From contig DASZVJ010000228.1 of NCBI GenBank assembly GCA_035547155.1, forward strand, positions 1 through 16,114: a stretch of DNA of 16,114 bases, given 5' to 3'. A program made the translations under genes and the position numbers. The number at the start of each line of letters is the position of its first letter. Position 1 is the stretch's first letter. This DNA is from CAZNMF01 sp035547155 (GTDB lineage Bacteria; Acidobacteriota; Vicinamibacteria; Vicinamibacterales; SCN-69-37). The notes beneath the pieces are model-generated. The model saw only the letters and a list, made by a program, of their open reading frames with translations, searched no databases and was not told where the DNA came from. Shown here one piece after another: positions 1 to 6,963 of the stretch.

Positions 1-1
1 G

Positions 2-163
2 GTCATCAGCGGACCACCACCGCCGGAACACCTCTGGGAGACGATCGCGACGCTGGAAGACGCCGCCGGACACGAAGACGCCGCCCGCGCGCTCGAAGTG
101 CTCCAGGTCATCGTCCCGACATACCGCCGGCCGGCACCGCCGTTGTCGATTGCGGCATCATAG
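2..163 (+). CDS. C-terminal end of probable polysaccharide biosynthesis epimerase/dehydratase (FlaA1/CapD-like), partial
   Basis: An open frame enters from the left edge and ends at TAG 161-163, giving the last 53 residues of a protein. The readable part has a PPPPEHLWETIATLEDAA stretch and ends with ALEVLQVIVPTYRRP followed by a short tail. A C-terminus of the form 'L..LVP.YRP' is typical of the membrane-anchored FlaA1/CapD/WbpM nucleotide-sugar 4,6-dehydratase/epimerase family, which supplies sugars for O-antigen or capsule. The Rossmann fold and catalytic residues lie outside the window, so the family call rests on the C-terminal motif and on the next gene, a polymerase-like membrane protein. 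Another sugar-modifying enzyme is possible. Confidence 0.5.
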   Translation, partial: VISGPPPPEHLWETIATLEDAAGHEDAARALEVLQVIVPTYRRPAPPLSIAAS

Positions 164-222
164 GATTCCGGCGCCAGAAGTCTGGAAGCTGGAGCTCCAG
201 AACGTCGAAACCCAGAATCCCA
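164..222. repeat. Short intergenic spacer with degenerate repeats and a 12-bp palindrome
   Basis: The 59-bp gap contains imperfect short units (TCTGGAAG, CTGGAGC, CCAGAAC, CCCAGAATCC) and a perfect 12-bp palindrome CTGGAGCTCCAG at 189-200. I see no clear Shine-Dalgarno sequence just before the ATG at 223. The palindrome could fold in RNA, but it is short and has no T-tract, so I do not call it a terminator. Confidence 0.3.
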
Positions 223-1689
223 ATGCTCCCTCGCCGCCCGACCCTGCTCATCGGCATGGGCCTGATCGCGCTGCTGGCGTTGTCGTTCCTGCCGCCAGCC
301 CGCCATCCGGCGTACGTGGGGACGATGTTGGCGTTTCACGCGGCCTTCGTGACGCTGATTGCCCTCGTGCCGCTGCGGCCGCGATCGCACGTGTACACGG
401 CGCTGGCCACGATGCTCACGCTCGGGTTCTGGACCAAGTTCCTCGTTCGCCTGGTCGTCGCGTATCCCTATCTCGAGCCGATCGGCCAGTTCGATTCGTC
501 GACTCAGTCATGGAATCGCGCGCTGGCGACGATCACGGCTGGCGTGCTGGGCGTCATCGCCGCCCGGGTGATCCATCTCACGGTCGCGCGCGCGAGATCA
601 GATGCGGCGAGAGCACAGCGGCCGGCGGAGGCGCCGGCTTTCTATGTCCGACATCGTCGAGTCGTGTGGATCGCCACGGCGGTCATCGCTGTCGCCTCCT
701 ATGCGTGGAATGCGTACGCGCGAGTCTACGTCACGGGCATGGATCCGCGAATCGTGCTGCCGTTCAAGATCAACGCCGCCCTGTCGTGGTGGTACGTCAT
801 GGGCCTGCCGCTCTGGCTCGCGCTGCTGATCGGATGGGAGTTGGAGCGCCGGCGCACACGGGCGATCGGTCTCGATCTGCTCTGGATTCCTCTTGTCGAC
901 GGCGTGGTGAACGCCGGCTCGTTGTTGAGCCGCGCGGCGTACCTCATTCGCCTGTCACCGTACTTCCTGGCGACGACGCGCGCGGGCCGCGCCGGGCCGC
1001 TGGGCATTCGCGGCAACCGTCTGACGATTGGCGCGATCAGCCTCGCGGGGTTCGTGCTGAGTCTGGCGTTCGTCATGACGATGCGAACCTTCCTGTTCCA
1101 TCCGCCAGCGCCCGCGCCAGCGACGGCCCGTTCGGGGCCTTCCGCACCGCCGGGCATGACGCCGCGCACCCCGCAAGTGACCGAATACTACCGACGGTCC
1201 GCGTTCTACGCGGTTCGTGAGGTCGGCCAGTTGTTCCTCGATCGCTGGACGGGTATGGAAGGCGTGCTGGCCGTGACCGCGGCGCACGGCACGCCCGAGT
1301 TGCTCCGTGCCGTCGTGCGCGAGGATCCCGCTGCCGGCGTCGATGCGATCTATCAACGCCTCGCCGGCGCACCCTACAAACGTCAGGCCGGCCTGACGTT
1401 TCTCACATTGGCCGGCCCCATCGCCCTGCTGGCGCTGACGGGATCGTTGGCGTCGGTCCTGATCGGCATGGCGGTGCTCGCGGGCCTGCTGATCGCGAGC
1501 GAGGCGTTCGCACGACGCACGCTCGGAAACGAGATCGCCTGCTCCGTGTTGGCCGTAGGGACCTGTCTGGTCGTGACGCAGGTGACGTTTCCGCGCCTGC
1601 TGGCGATCTTTCTCATCGAGCTCTGGACGATGCTGCTGGTCCTGGCGGTGTTGCAACGTCAACTCTCGCGCGAGCCGTCTCGCTCCTGA
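223..1689 (+). CDS. Polytopic membrane protein, probable Wzy-like polysaccharide polymerase
   Basis: The 488-residue product is strongly hydrophobic. About twelve membrane-spanning stretches are visible, near residues 8-24, 30-50, 57-78, 101-120, 147-166, 188-205, 217-235, 269-287, 392-408, 411-428, 436-454 and 458-477. A soluble section of about 100 residues (290-390) starts with a Pro/Ala-rich linker and contains DRWTGMEGVLAVTA (340-353). The layout, with 'FKINAALSWWYVMGLPLWLA' near 181-200 and 'SLLSRAAYLI' near 233-242, resembles uncharacterised membrane proteins of polysaccharide loci that behave like O-antigen polymerases. No catalytic residue can be assigned. It follows the probable epimerase by 59 bp on the same strand and converges on the O-antigen ligase-like gene. 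The ATG at 223 is chosen because the next ATG (M12) would cut into the first helix; no good ribosome site is seen. Confidence 0.55.
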   Translation: MLPRRPTLLIGMGLIALLALSFLPPARHPAYVGTMLAFHAAFVTLIALVPLRPRSHVYTALATMLTLGFWTKFLVRLVVAYPYLEPIGQFDSSTQSWNRALATITAGVLGVIAARVIHLTVARARSDAARAQRPAEAPAFYVRHRRVVWIATAVIAVASYAWNAYARVYVTGMDPRIVLPFKINAALSWWYVMGLPLWLALLIGWELERRRTRAIGLDLLWIPLVDGVVNAGSLLSRAAYLIRLSPYFLATTRAGRAGPLGIRGNRLTIGAISLAGFVLSLAFVMTMRTFLFHPPAPAPATARSGPSAPPGMTPRTPQVTEYYRRSAFYAVREVGQLFLDRWTGMEGVLAVTAAHGTPELLRAVVREDPAAGVDAIYQRLAGAPYKRQAGLTFLTLAGPIALLALTGSLASVLIGMAVLAGLLIASEAFARRTLGNEIACSVLAVGTCLVVTQVTFPRLLAIFLIELWTMLLVLAVLQRQLSREPSRS

Positions 1690-1704
1690 TCGCGGTCCCG
1701 CGAT
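1689..1704. terminator. Small hairpin in the convergent gap, possible weak terminator
   Basis: ATCGCGG (1689-1695) and CCGCGAT (1698-1704) are perfectly inverted. They can form a 6-bp stem with a 4-nt loop immediately at the stop codon of the membrane protein. It lies in the 77-bp gap between two converging genes, where a terminator would be expected. There is no run of T on either side, so intrinsic termination is doubtful. Confidence 0.2.
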
Positions 1705-1766
1705 CGACGACGGCGGATCCGATCGGGCTCACGGCCGAGCAGCGACGCGCGACGTTCCCTGCGCGC

Positions 1767-3305
1767 TCAGTGTGATCGCAACAGGATCGACAGTGCGTAG
1801 AACACCGTGCCGGCCAGGGCGATGTCTCGCATCCAGCCATGAGAGGTCCGCCCTGGCGCGGGCGCGAGCCCCGCCGTCACGCCCATGGCGAACATGAAGA
1901 TGGCGAAGACTTCCGGCACGAGCCAGGGCTGATGAAACGCCGCGCTGACGAGGAACGACGCGACGCCAAGCGCCATGCCCTCGTACTCGGGGTTGCCGGC
2001 CGTGTTGCGCCCGGTCCACGTCGGCGCCACAGCGACGGTCATCAGCCACAGGAAAATCACCGCACCCGGGATGCCGAGCTCGGCAGCGACCTGCAGGTAG
2101 TTGTTGTGCGCGTTTTCCCCATTCGGCGCGAAGGTGATGAGCATCGTCATGTCCGGCGTGACGAAGCGCTGCGATCGCGGGATGTAGTCGCTCAGCCCGA
2201 CACCAAACGCCGGATACTTGTGGATGGTCCGCACGGCCACCTGCGTCATCTGGACGCGCACGCGCGACGCATTCGCCCATAGCGCGTGCGTATGCGATTC
2301 CGCGATCGAGACGAAGAGTCCCGCCCCGATCGCGAGCACCGCGACGATGCCGCCGAGCCGGACGATCATCGATCCCGGCCCGCGCACGAGCCTCGCACAC
2401 GCCACGGCGATGACCGCTCCGATGGCCGCACGCGAGCGCGCCAGCGCGAACGCGAGGGCCGCGAGCGGCGCAGCGATGGCGAGAATCCAATAGCGGCGCC
2501 GCCGCCATCCGACGACGAACGCGGGAAGCAGGAACAGCGCGAAATAGGATCCGGCGGCGTTGACGTCGGGCTGCAACACGCTGATCCGCAAATCACGAGC
2601 GACCCACACGAGCGTCGCGATCACGCCGTCGCTGCTGCTCACCACGACCTCCGCCAGGCGCAGGAGCGTCAGGAGCGATCCGGCGATCCCCGCGATGATC
2701 CACACCCGCAGGACGAACGGCGCACGATCCGGCGACGCGCGCAGCAGACGTTCGATGTAGACCGCCAGCGTGAGGCCGGCGATCCAGCGCACGGCCACGT
2801 GCAGCACGACGAATTCACGAAAATCGAGCCAGTACCGGACCGTGACGTGCCGCCAGATCTCGTCGAGCACCAGCCGCCGCGGCGCGACGACCTGCAGGCC
2901 GTGCAGATCGACGATCGCCGACGCGATCACGACGGCGCCGAACAGCAGGGCCGGAGGCCCGAGGCGCGTCGCCGGTCCGCGTCCAGGCATCGCGAGCCGC
3001 CACGACGCGCCGGCGACGCACGCCAGCATCAGCGCGTCGGTCAGCTCGGCCGGCGCCGGCGACCAGCCCGCGAGCGCGTCGATGGCCGTGGTCAGCGGCA
3101 GCGCGATCGCCAGTACGGCGACCCCGCTCGTCGGCGACAGCGCGCTGAGCACGCCGATCGCGAGCAGCACGATCTTGAGCCACCAGACGATTTCCGGCTC
3201 GTGCGGGAGTGCGCTCAGCGGGATTGTGAACAGCGCGGCAGCGCACAGCCCCGTGATGCGGCCCACGAGCGGCGACGTCCGCCAGTCGATGCCCGTCACG
3301 CTCAT
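1767..3305 (-). CDS. O-antigen ligase family (Wzy_C/WaaL-like) membrane protein
   Basis: The 512-residue protein has about twelve hydrophobic segments (for example 15-32, 41-58, 60-78, 118-134, 165-184, 199-216, 252-268, 273-290, 292-305, 316-333, 411-428, 444-458 and 462-482). The stretch PDVNAAGSYFALFLLP (246-261) and the large periplasmic loop with YPAFGVGLSDY (364-374) and AHNNYLQVAAELGIPG (399-414, His400) are the signature of the O-antigen ligase/polymerase domain. Such proteins join undecaprenyl-linked polysaccharide to lipid A-core at the periplasmic face. The start is ATG at 3305; its ATGA overlaps the stop of the methyltransferase gene by 4 nt. It is the last gene of the LPS-core operon, which favours ligase (WaaL) over polymerase, though sequence alone cannot separate the two. 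Confidence 0.8.
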   Translation of the reverse strand: MSVTGIDWRTSPLVGRITGLCAAALFTIPLSALPHEPEIVWWLKIVLLAIGVLSALSPTSGVAVLAIALPLTTAIDALAGWSPAPAELTDALMLACVAGASWRLAMPGRGPATRLGPPALLFGAVVIASAIVDLHGLQVVAPRRLVLDEIWRHVTVRYWLDFREFVVLHVAVRWIAGLTLAVYIERLLRASPDRAPFVLRVWIIAGIAGSLLTLLRLAEVVVSSSDGVIATLVWVARDLRISVLQPDVNAAGSYFALFLLPAFVVGWRRRRYWILAIAAPLAALAFALARSRAAIGAVIAVACARLVRGPGSMIVRLGGIVAVLAIGAGLFVSIAESHTHALWANASRVRVQMTQVAVRTIHKYPAFGVGLSDYIPRSQRFVTPDMTMLITFAPNGENAHNNYLQVAAELGIPGAVIFLWLMTVAVAPTWTGRNTAGNPEYEGMALGVASFLVSAAFHQPWLVPEVFAIFMFAMGVTAGLAPAPGRTSHGWMRDIALAGTVFYALSILLRSH

Positions 3306-3805
3306 CCCTTGATGCGCACGAACAGCCACACGAAGGCGACGACGACGCCGGTCACCGCCCGATATTCCCGGTTGGCGGTGACCCGCGCCCAGCTGAACGG
3401 ACGCACGATCGGCGCAGCGAGACCTGCGCGATAGGCGGAGTACTCTCCGGAGAAACGCGCGTCGAGCGTCCGCTCCTCGAGCCGGATCGCCGCGGTCAGC
3501 GTAATCCCGAGATACAGCACGGTCAGCGCCCACACGATGGGACTGCGTGACGCGAGCGCGAACCCGGCGCCAATCATCGTCGAGCCGGCATAGAGCGGAT
3601 GCCGCACGAATCGATACGGTCCGGAGCGCGTGATCTCACGGCCCTTCTCGATGTGGCCAGCCGCCCACACGCGCAGCAGCTCGCCGGCTGCCGCCAGGGC
3701 CAGGCCGATCCACCACGACGGCCACGACGGGCGCACGAGCGCCAGCGCGACGGCCGCGCACAGAAATCCGATCGGCACGCGGAAGCGCGCGAATCGCCTC
3801 AACAT
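3302..3805 (-). CDS. Isoprenylcysteine carboxyl methyltransferase (ICMT)-like membrane methyltransferase
   Basis: The product has 167 residues and about four to five hydrophobic segments (10-26, 31-48, 73-86, 90-108, 149-164). The diagnostic motif SGPYRFVRHPLYAG lies at 61-74, and EERTLDARFSGEYSAYRA at 110-127. These define the ICMT/PEMT family, which uses S-adenosylmethionine to methylate lipids or prenylated groups. The bacterial substrate is generally unknown; nothing here suggests prenylated protein. The ATG at 3805 overlaps the waaC stop by 7 nt, and the gene's end overlaps the ligase start by 4 nt, so it is translationally coupled inside the LPS-core operon. A role in methylating a lipid carrier, phospholipid or LPS component is a guess from context. 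A longer start upstream would run through waaC and is rejected. Confidence 0.8.
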   Translation of the reverse strand: MLRRFARFRVPIGFLCAAVALALVRPSWPSWWIGLALAAAGELLRVWAAGHIEKGREITRSGPYRFVRHPLYAGSTMIGAGFALASRSPIVWALTVLYLGITLTAAIRLEERTLDARFSGEYSAYRAGLAAPIVRPFSWARVTANREYRAVTGVVVAFVWLFVRIKG

Positions 3806-4827
3806 GCGGGCCTCTCCGCCGTGGACAGCCGTTCGTCGACGGCGCGCTGGACGTCTTCGACGGACACGTCGAGCAGGCACCAGCGATCCGACGAGCGATG
3901 ACAGACGCGCTGATAGTGGCAGTCGCAGGCGCCGTACCGCGAGACGACACGATCGCCGGCGGCCCATGGACCATTGCGCGCGGGATCGGTGGGACCGAAG
4001 ATCGCGACGATCGGCGTCCCGACGGCGCCGGCGATGTGCGTCGGCCCCGTGTCGCCCGAGACCATGAGGCTCGCCGCACGCGACAACGCGACGAGATCGC
4101 GAAGTCCCGTCGCCGGCGCAGCGATCGCTGCGCCGCCCGATAGCCGCGCGACCTCCGAGGCGAGCTCAGCCTCACCCGGTCCCCACAGCGCAACGGATCG
4201 CACGCCGCGACGCTCGCGAAGCCACGCGGCCAGCCGTCCGAATCGATCGGCGGGCCAGCGCTTGTTCGGCCACGCCGCGCCGCAGTTGAGCAGCGCGAAG
4301 CGATCGAGGCCCTGCGCACGAATCGTCTCGAGCGCCTCGGACGGCACCGGCGCCAACGGAAACTCCCGCGACGTCGTCGCGGCGCCGAACGCCGCCGCGA
4401 GCGCGAGGTTCTTGTCGATCACATGCCGTCCTTCGCCGACGTCGATGCGCTCGGTATACAGCCACGCAGCCGCGCGCTCGCGCAACGCTGTGCGATCGAA
4501 GCCCACGACACGCGCGGCGCCGGACAGACGCGCAAGCGCCGCAGACTTCAGCAGTCCCTGAAAGTCGATCGCGGCCTCGTAGCGACGCGCGCGCAGACGA
4601 CGCCGAACGTCGAGCCATCCGCCGACGCTCGGGCGATCGAGCGTGACGATCGAGGCGACCACCGGCACGAGCGTGAGAAATTCCTGATGGACGCGATCGA
4701 CGAGCCAGTCGATCGCGACGTCCGGCCGCGCGCGATGCAGGGCCGCCACGGCTGGCAACGTGTGCACGAGATCACCGAGCGATCCCAGACGGACGACGAG
4801 CAGTCGCGGCGCTGCGGCGTCAGACAT
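3799..4827 (-). CDS. waaC: ADP-heptose:LPS heptosyltransferase I
   Basis: The 342-residue protein is a GT9-family (GT-B fold) enzyme predicted to add the first heptose to Kdo2-lipid A on the cytoplasmic side of the inner membrane. The N-terminal VVRLGSLGDLVHTLPAV (11-27), IDFQGLLKSA (87-96) and MVSGDTGPTHIAGAVGTP with AIFGPTDP (255-282) are hallmark heptosyltransferase motifs. A C-terminal cysteine cluster is visible (C301, C303, C309, C317). DFQGLLKS and RLGSLGD favour the WaaC subgroup. The start is ATG 4827, overlapping the end of rfaE2 by 8 nt; a longer frame to 4875 would lie inside rfaE2 and adds a low-complexity leader. Distinguishing heptosyltransferase I from other GT9 members depends on the pairing with waaF in the same operon. 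Confidence 0.85.
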   Translation of the reverse strand: MSDAAAPRLLVVRLGSLGDLVHTLPAVAALHRARPDVAIDWLVDRVHQEFLTLVPVVASIVTLDRPSVGGWLDVRRRLRARRYEAAIDFQGLLKSAALARLSGAARVVGFDRTALRERAAAWLYTERIDVGEGRHVIDKNLALAAAFGAATTSREFPLAPVPSEALETIRAQGLDRFALLNCGAAWPNKRWPADRFGRLAAWLRERRGVRSVALWGPGEAELASEVARLSGGAAIAAPATGLRDLVALSRAASLMVSGDTGPTHIAGAVGTPIVAIFGPTDPARNGPWAAGDRVVSRYGACDCHYQRVCHRSSDRWCLLDVSVEDVQRAVDERLSTAERPAC

Positions 4828-5314
4828 CCGGCGTCCCGGCCGCAGGCTCGTGCCGCAGCCGCCGCAGCAGTCCACTGGTCGAATGATCTTTGGGATCGCC
4901 CACGACAGCCACGCGGCCGCCGTACGCGCGGACGACGTCCTTCTCGGGCACGGTGTCGACGGTGTAGTCGGTGCCCTTGCAGTGAACGTCCGGCTTCAGC
5001 AAACGCAACAGGCGCTCGACGGTGCGATCCGGAAACGTGACGACGTAATCGACCGCGCGCAGCGATGCGACGAGCTCCGCGCGCGCGTCGGCCGGCAGGA
5101 TCGGCTGGCCCTCGCCCTTCAGCGCACGCACCGAGGCATCGTCGTTGACGGCCACGACGAGGCGATCGCCTTCGCGCTTCGCGCCTTCGAGATAGCGGAC
5201 ATGGCCGACGTGCAGCACGTCGAAACAGCCGTTGGCAAACGCGATCGATCGCCCTGCCGCGCGATCGGCTGCGACGAGATCGACGAGCTCGGCATCGGTG
5301 ACGACGCGTCCCAT
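4820..5314 (-). CDS. rfaE2: D-glycero-beta-D-manno-heptose 1-phosphate adenylyltransferase
   Basis: This 164-residue nucleotidyltransferase makes ADP-D-glycero-beta-D-manno-heptose from the heptose 1-phosphate and ATP, the last step before epimerisation by HldD. FANGCFDVLHVGHVRYLEGA (26-45) holds the HxGH nucleotide-binding motif (35-38). KPDVHCKGTDYT (107-118) and the ISTT-like HSTSGLL (144-150) complete the family pattern. It corresponds to the C-terminal domain of the fused E. coli HldE and is here a separate gene. ATG 5314 is chosen because family members start about ten residues before a conserved helix; an ATG at 5359 would read through the palindrome. It lies 56 nt after rfaE1, the only real gap in the operon, and overlaps waaC by 8 nt. 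Confidence 0.92.
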   Translation of the reverse strand: MGRVVTDAELVDLVAADRAAGRSIAFANGCFDVLHVGHVRYLEGAKREGDRLVVAVNDDASVRALKGEGQPILPADARAELVASLRAVDYVVTFPDRTVERLLRLLKPDVHCKGTDYTVDTVPEKDVVRAYGGRVAVVGDPKDHSTSGLLRRLRHEPAAGTPDV

Positions 5315-5349
5315 GGATGGAAGTAATCGTACAACGGGCCGCGGGTAAT

Positions 5350-5370
5350 GGGCGGCCACAAGGGCCGCCC
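5350..5370. repeat. REP-like palindromic element between rfaE1 and rfaE2
   Basis: GGGCGGCC (5350-5357) and GGCCGCCC (5363-5370) form a perfect 8-bp stem around the 5-nt loop ACAAG. On the minus strand the element reads GTGTAGGGGCGGCC, then loop, then GGCCGCCC. The form 'GTAGGGGCG...CGCCC' resembles small palindromic intergenic repeats I associate with many GC-rich bacterial genomes; I cannot confirm its copy number here. The rfaE1 stop codon TAG (5373-5371) is part of the element. There is no T-tract, so it may stabilise or attenuate mRNA rather than terminate it. Confidence 0.6.
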
Positions 5371-6375
5371 CTACACAGGCTTCGATCCTCGCCTGACGGT
5401 GTCGTGCAACTCCTCGCGCGTCACCGTCGCCGTGCCGCGCTTCATGACGACCAGGCCGCCCGCATGATTGGCGAGGCGCGCGGCCGCACCGAACGACGCG
5501 CCGGCCGCCAGCGCGAGCGCGAACGTCGCGATGACCGTGTCGCCAGCGCCGGTGACGTCTGTCACCTGATCGGATCCGACGATCGGAATGTGATCGGTCG
5601 GCCGATCCGGCTCGAACAGGGCCATGCCGCGGCTGCCGCGTGTGATCAGCACGGCCCGCGCGCGCAGGCGATCGAGCAGCGTCCGCCCCGCGCGCTCCAG
5701 GACGCCGCGGTCATCGTCGATCTTCACGCCGAGCAGCGCTTCGACCTCCGACTCGTTGGGCGTGCACGCCGTCATGCCGGTGAACCCGCTGAGCGCGTAA
5801 CGCGAGTCGACGAGGACGAGCGGCGGTCGTCGCACCTGCGCAGCGGCCAGCGCGCGCTGCCAGACGTCCGGCGTGACGAGCCCGCTGCCGTAATCCGAGA
5901 TGATGACGACGTCCGCGCGGCGGATGACGTCCGCCAGCACCTGCTCGACGCGGCGGCGGATTGCCGGCGTGATGCGGCCGCCGGCGCGATCGATGCGCAC
6001 GACCTGCTGCTTCGCCGAGTGCACGCCGCCGGCGAGAATGCGCGTCTTGACCGGCGTGACGTAGCCGCTCGCGCGCACGATGCCGGACACGTCCGCATGC
6101 GGCCGCAGCGCCGCGGCCAGGCGCGTCCCGGCGCTGTCGCGGCCGGCCACGCCGACCAGCGTCACACGCGCGCCGAGCGCGGCGGCGTTGTTCGCCGCGT
6201 TGCCCGCGCCGCCCGGCACGACTTCCGACGAGTCGTAGCCGAGGATCAGCACTGGCGCCTCGCGCGACACGCGATCGATCTGTCCGTAGATGAACTCGTC
6301 GGCGACCAGGTCGCCGACGACCGCGACGCGCACGCGTGGAAAGCGCGCCAGCACGCGGGCGGCATCGGCCGGCAT
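5371..6375 (-). CDS. rfaE1: D-glycero-beta-D-manno-heptose-7-phosphate kinase
   Basis: The 334-residue PfkB/ribokinase-family enzyme phosphorylates heptose 7-phosphate at C1, giving the 1,7-bisphosphate. Visible features are VVGDLVADEFIYGQIDRVSR (19-38, the D..YG...R.S pattern of HldE/RfaE1), the glycine-rich PGGAGNAANN (54-63), NESE near the middle, and the catalytic DVTGAGDTVIATFALAL beginning at about 273 (catalytic Asp about 279). It matches the N-terminal domain of HldE. ATG 6375 shares one base with the gmhB stop (TGATG), so the two genes are coupled. Its stop codon falls in the palindrome at 5350-5370, so the last residues (about GSKPV) may have been altered by repeat insertion. Confidence 0.92.
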   Translation of the reverse strand: MPADAARVLARFPRVRVAVVGDLVADEFIYGQIDRVSREAPVLILGYDSSEVVPGGAGNAANNAAALGARVTLVGVAGRDSAGTRLAAALRPHADVSGIVRASGYVTPVKTRILAGGVHSAKQQVVRIDRAGGRITPAIRRRVEQVLADVIRRADVVIISDYGSGLVTPDVWQRALAAAQVRRPPLVLVDSRYALSGFTGMTACTPNESEVEALLGVKIDDDRGVLERAGRTLLDRLRARAVLITRGSRGMALFEPDRPTDHIPIVGSDQVTDVTGAGDTVIATFALALAAGASFGAAARLANHAGGLVVMKRGTATVTREELHDTVRRGSKPV

Positions 6376-6962
6376 CAGCCGTCCTGCCGCGGATGGCCGC
6401 TCGCGCCGAGGAGCCACGATGTCGCCTCCATGAGATCGGCGGCGACGAACGCCGCCCCCGGCACGGTCCCGCCGTGCGTTTCGATCGCCTCTTCGCCGTA
6501 GCCCGTGCGCACGAGGATGCCGCGCGCGCCAACGGCAACGCCAAGGCCCACGTCGATCGGCTTGTCGCCGATCACGAACGAGCGTGCGAGATCGATCGGA
6601 AACTGCGCGCGCGCCTGATGGATCAATCCGGGCGCCGGCTTGCGGCACTCGCAGACCGCGCGATACTGCTCCACTTCCGCGCGCGGATGATGCGGACAGT
6701 AGAACCAGCCGTCCACGCGCGCGCCGCCGGCCTCGATCGCGTCGCTCATCGTCCGATGCGCCTCGGGCACGAACGCCGGCGCGATGACGCCGCGGCCGAT
6801 CCCGCTCTGATTGGTGACGACGCACACGAGGAAGCCGGCGCGATTGAGCAACCGGATCGCGTCGATCGTCGACGGAAACCAGCGGATGTCGTCGAGACGC
6901 CGCAGGTAGCCGACGTCGTGAATCATCGTGCCGTCGCGGTCGAGGAACACGGCGGGGCGCAT
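6375..6962 (-). CDS. gmhB: D-glycero-beta-D-manno-heptose 1,7-bisphosphate 7-phosphatase
   Basis: This 195-residue HAD-superfamily phosphatase removes the 7-phosphate between the RfaE1 and RfaE2 steps. FLDRDGT (6-12) carries the nucleophile Asp8 and acid/base Asp10. VVTNQSGIGRG (48-58) is motif II. The zinc-binding set CPHH...CEC (C89, H91, C104, C106) followed by RKP matches GmhB. IGDKPID (131-137) is motif IV. Histidinol phosphatase (HisB-N) is a close relative, but the context of heptose genes on both sides decides for GmhB. ATG 6962 is the start; a longer frame to 7007 would run into waaF. Only one base separates it from the waaF stop. Confidence 0.92.
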   Translation of the reverse strand: MRPAVFLDRDGTMIHDVGYLRRLDDIRWFPSTIDAIRLLNRAGFLVCVVTNQSGIGRGVIAPAFVPEAHRTMSDAIEAGGARVDGWFYCPHHPRAEVEQYRAVCECRKPAPGLIHQARAQFPIDLARSFVIGDKPIDVGLGVAVGARGILVRTGYGEEAIETHGGTVPGAAFVAADLMEATSWLLGASGHPRQDG

Positions 6963-6963
6963 G

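Noticed and set aside
955..1662. A 235-codon minus-strand frame opposite the Wzy-like gene.
   Set aside because: Composition is Gln/Arg/His-rich without any domain, while the plus-strand frame has coherent membrane helices.
2286..3434. A 382-codon open frame on the plus strand opposite the O-antigen ligase gene.
   Set aside because: The product is almost entirely Arg/Asp/His/Gln-rich with no hydrophobic core or motif, as expected from the antisense of a GC-rich membrane gene.
5317..6501. A 394-codon plus-strand frame opposite rfaE1.
   Set aside because: It is a composition artefact antisense to an intact kinase and shows no family motif.
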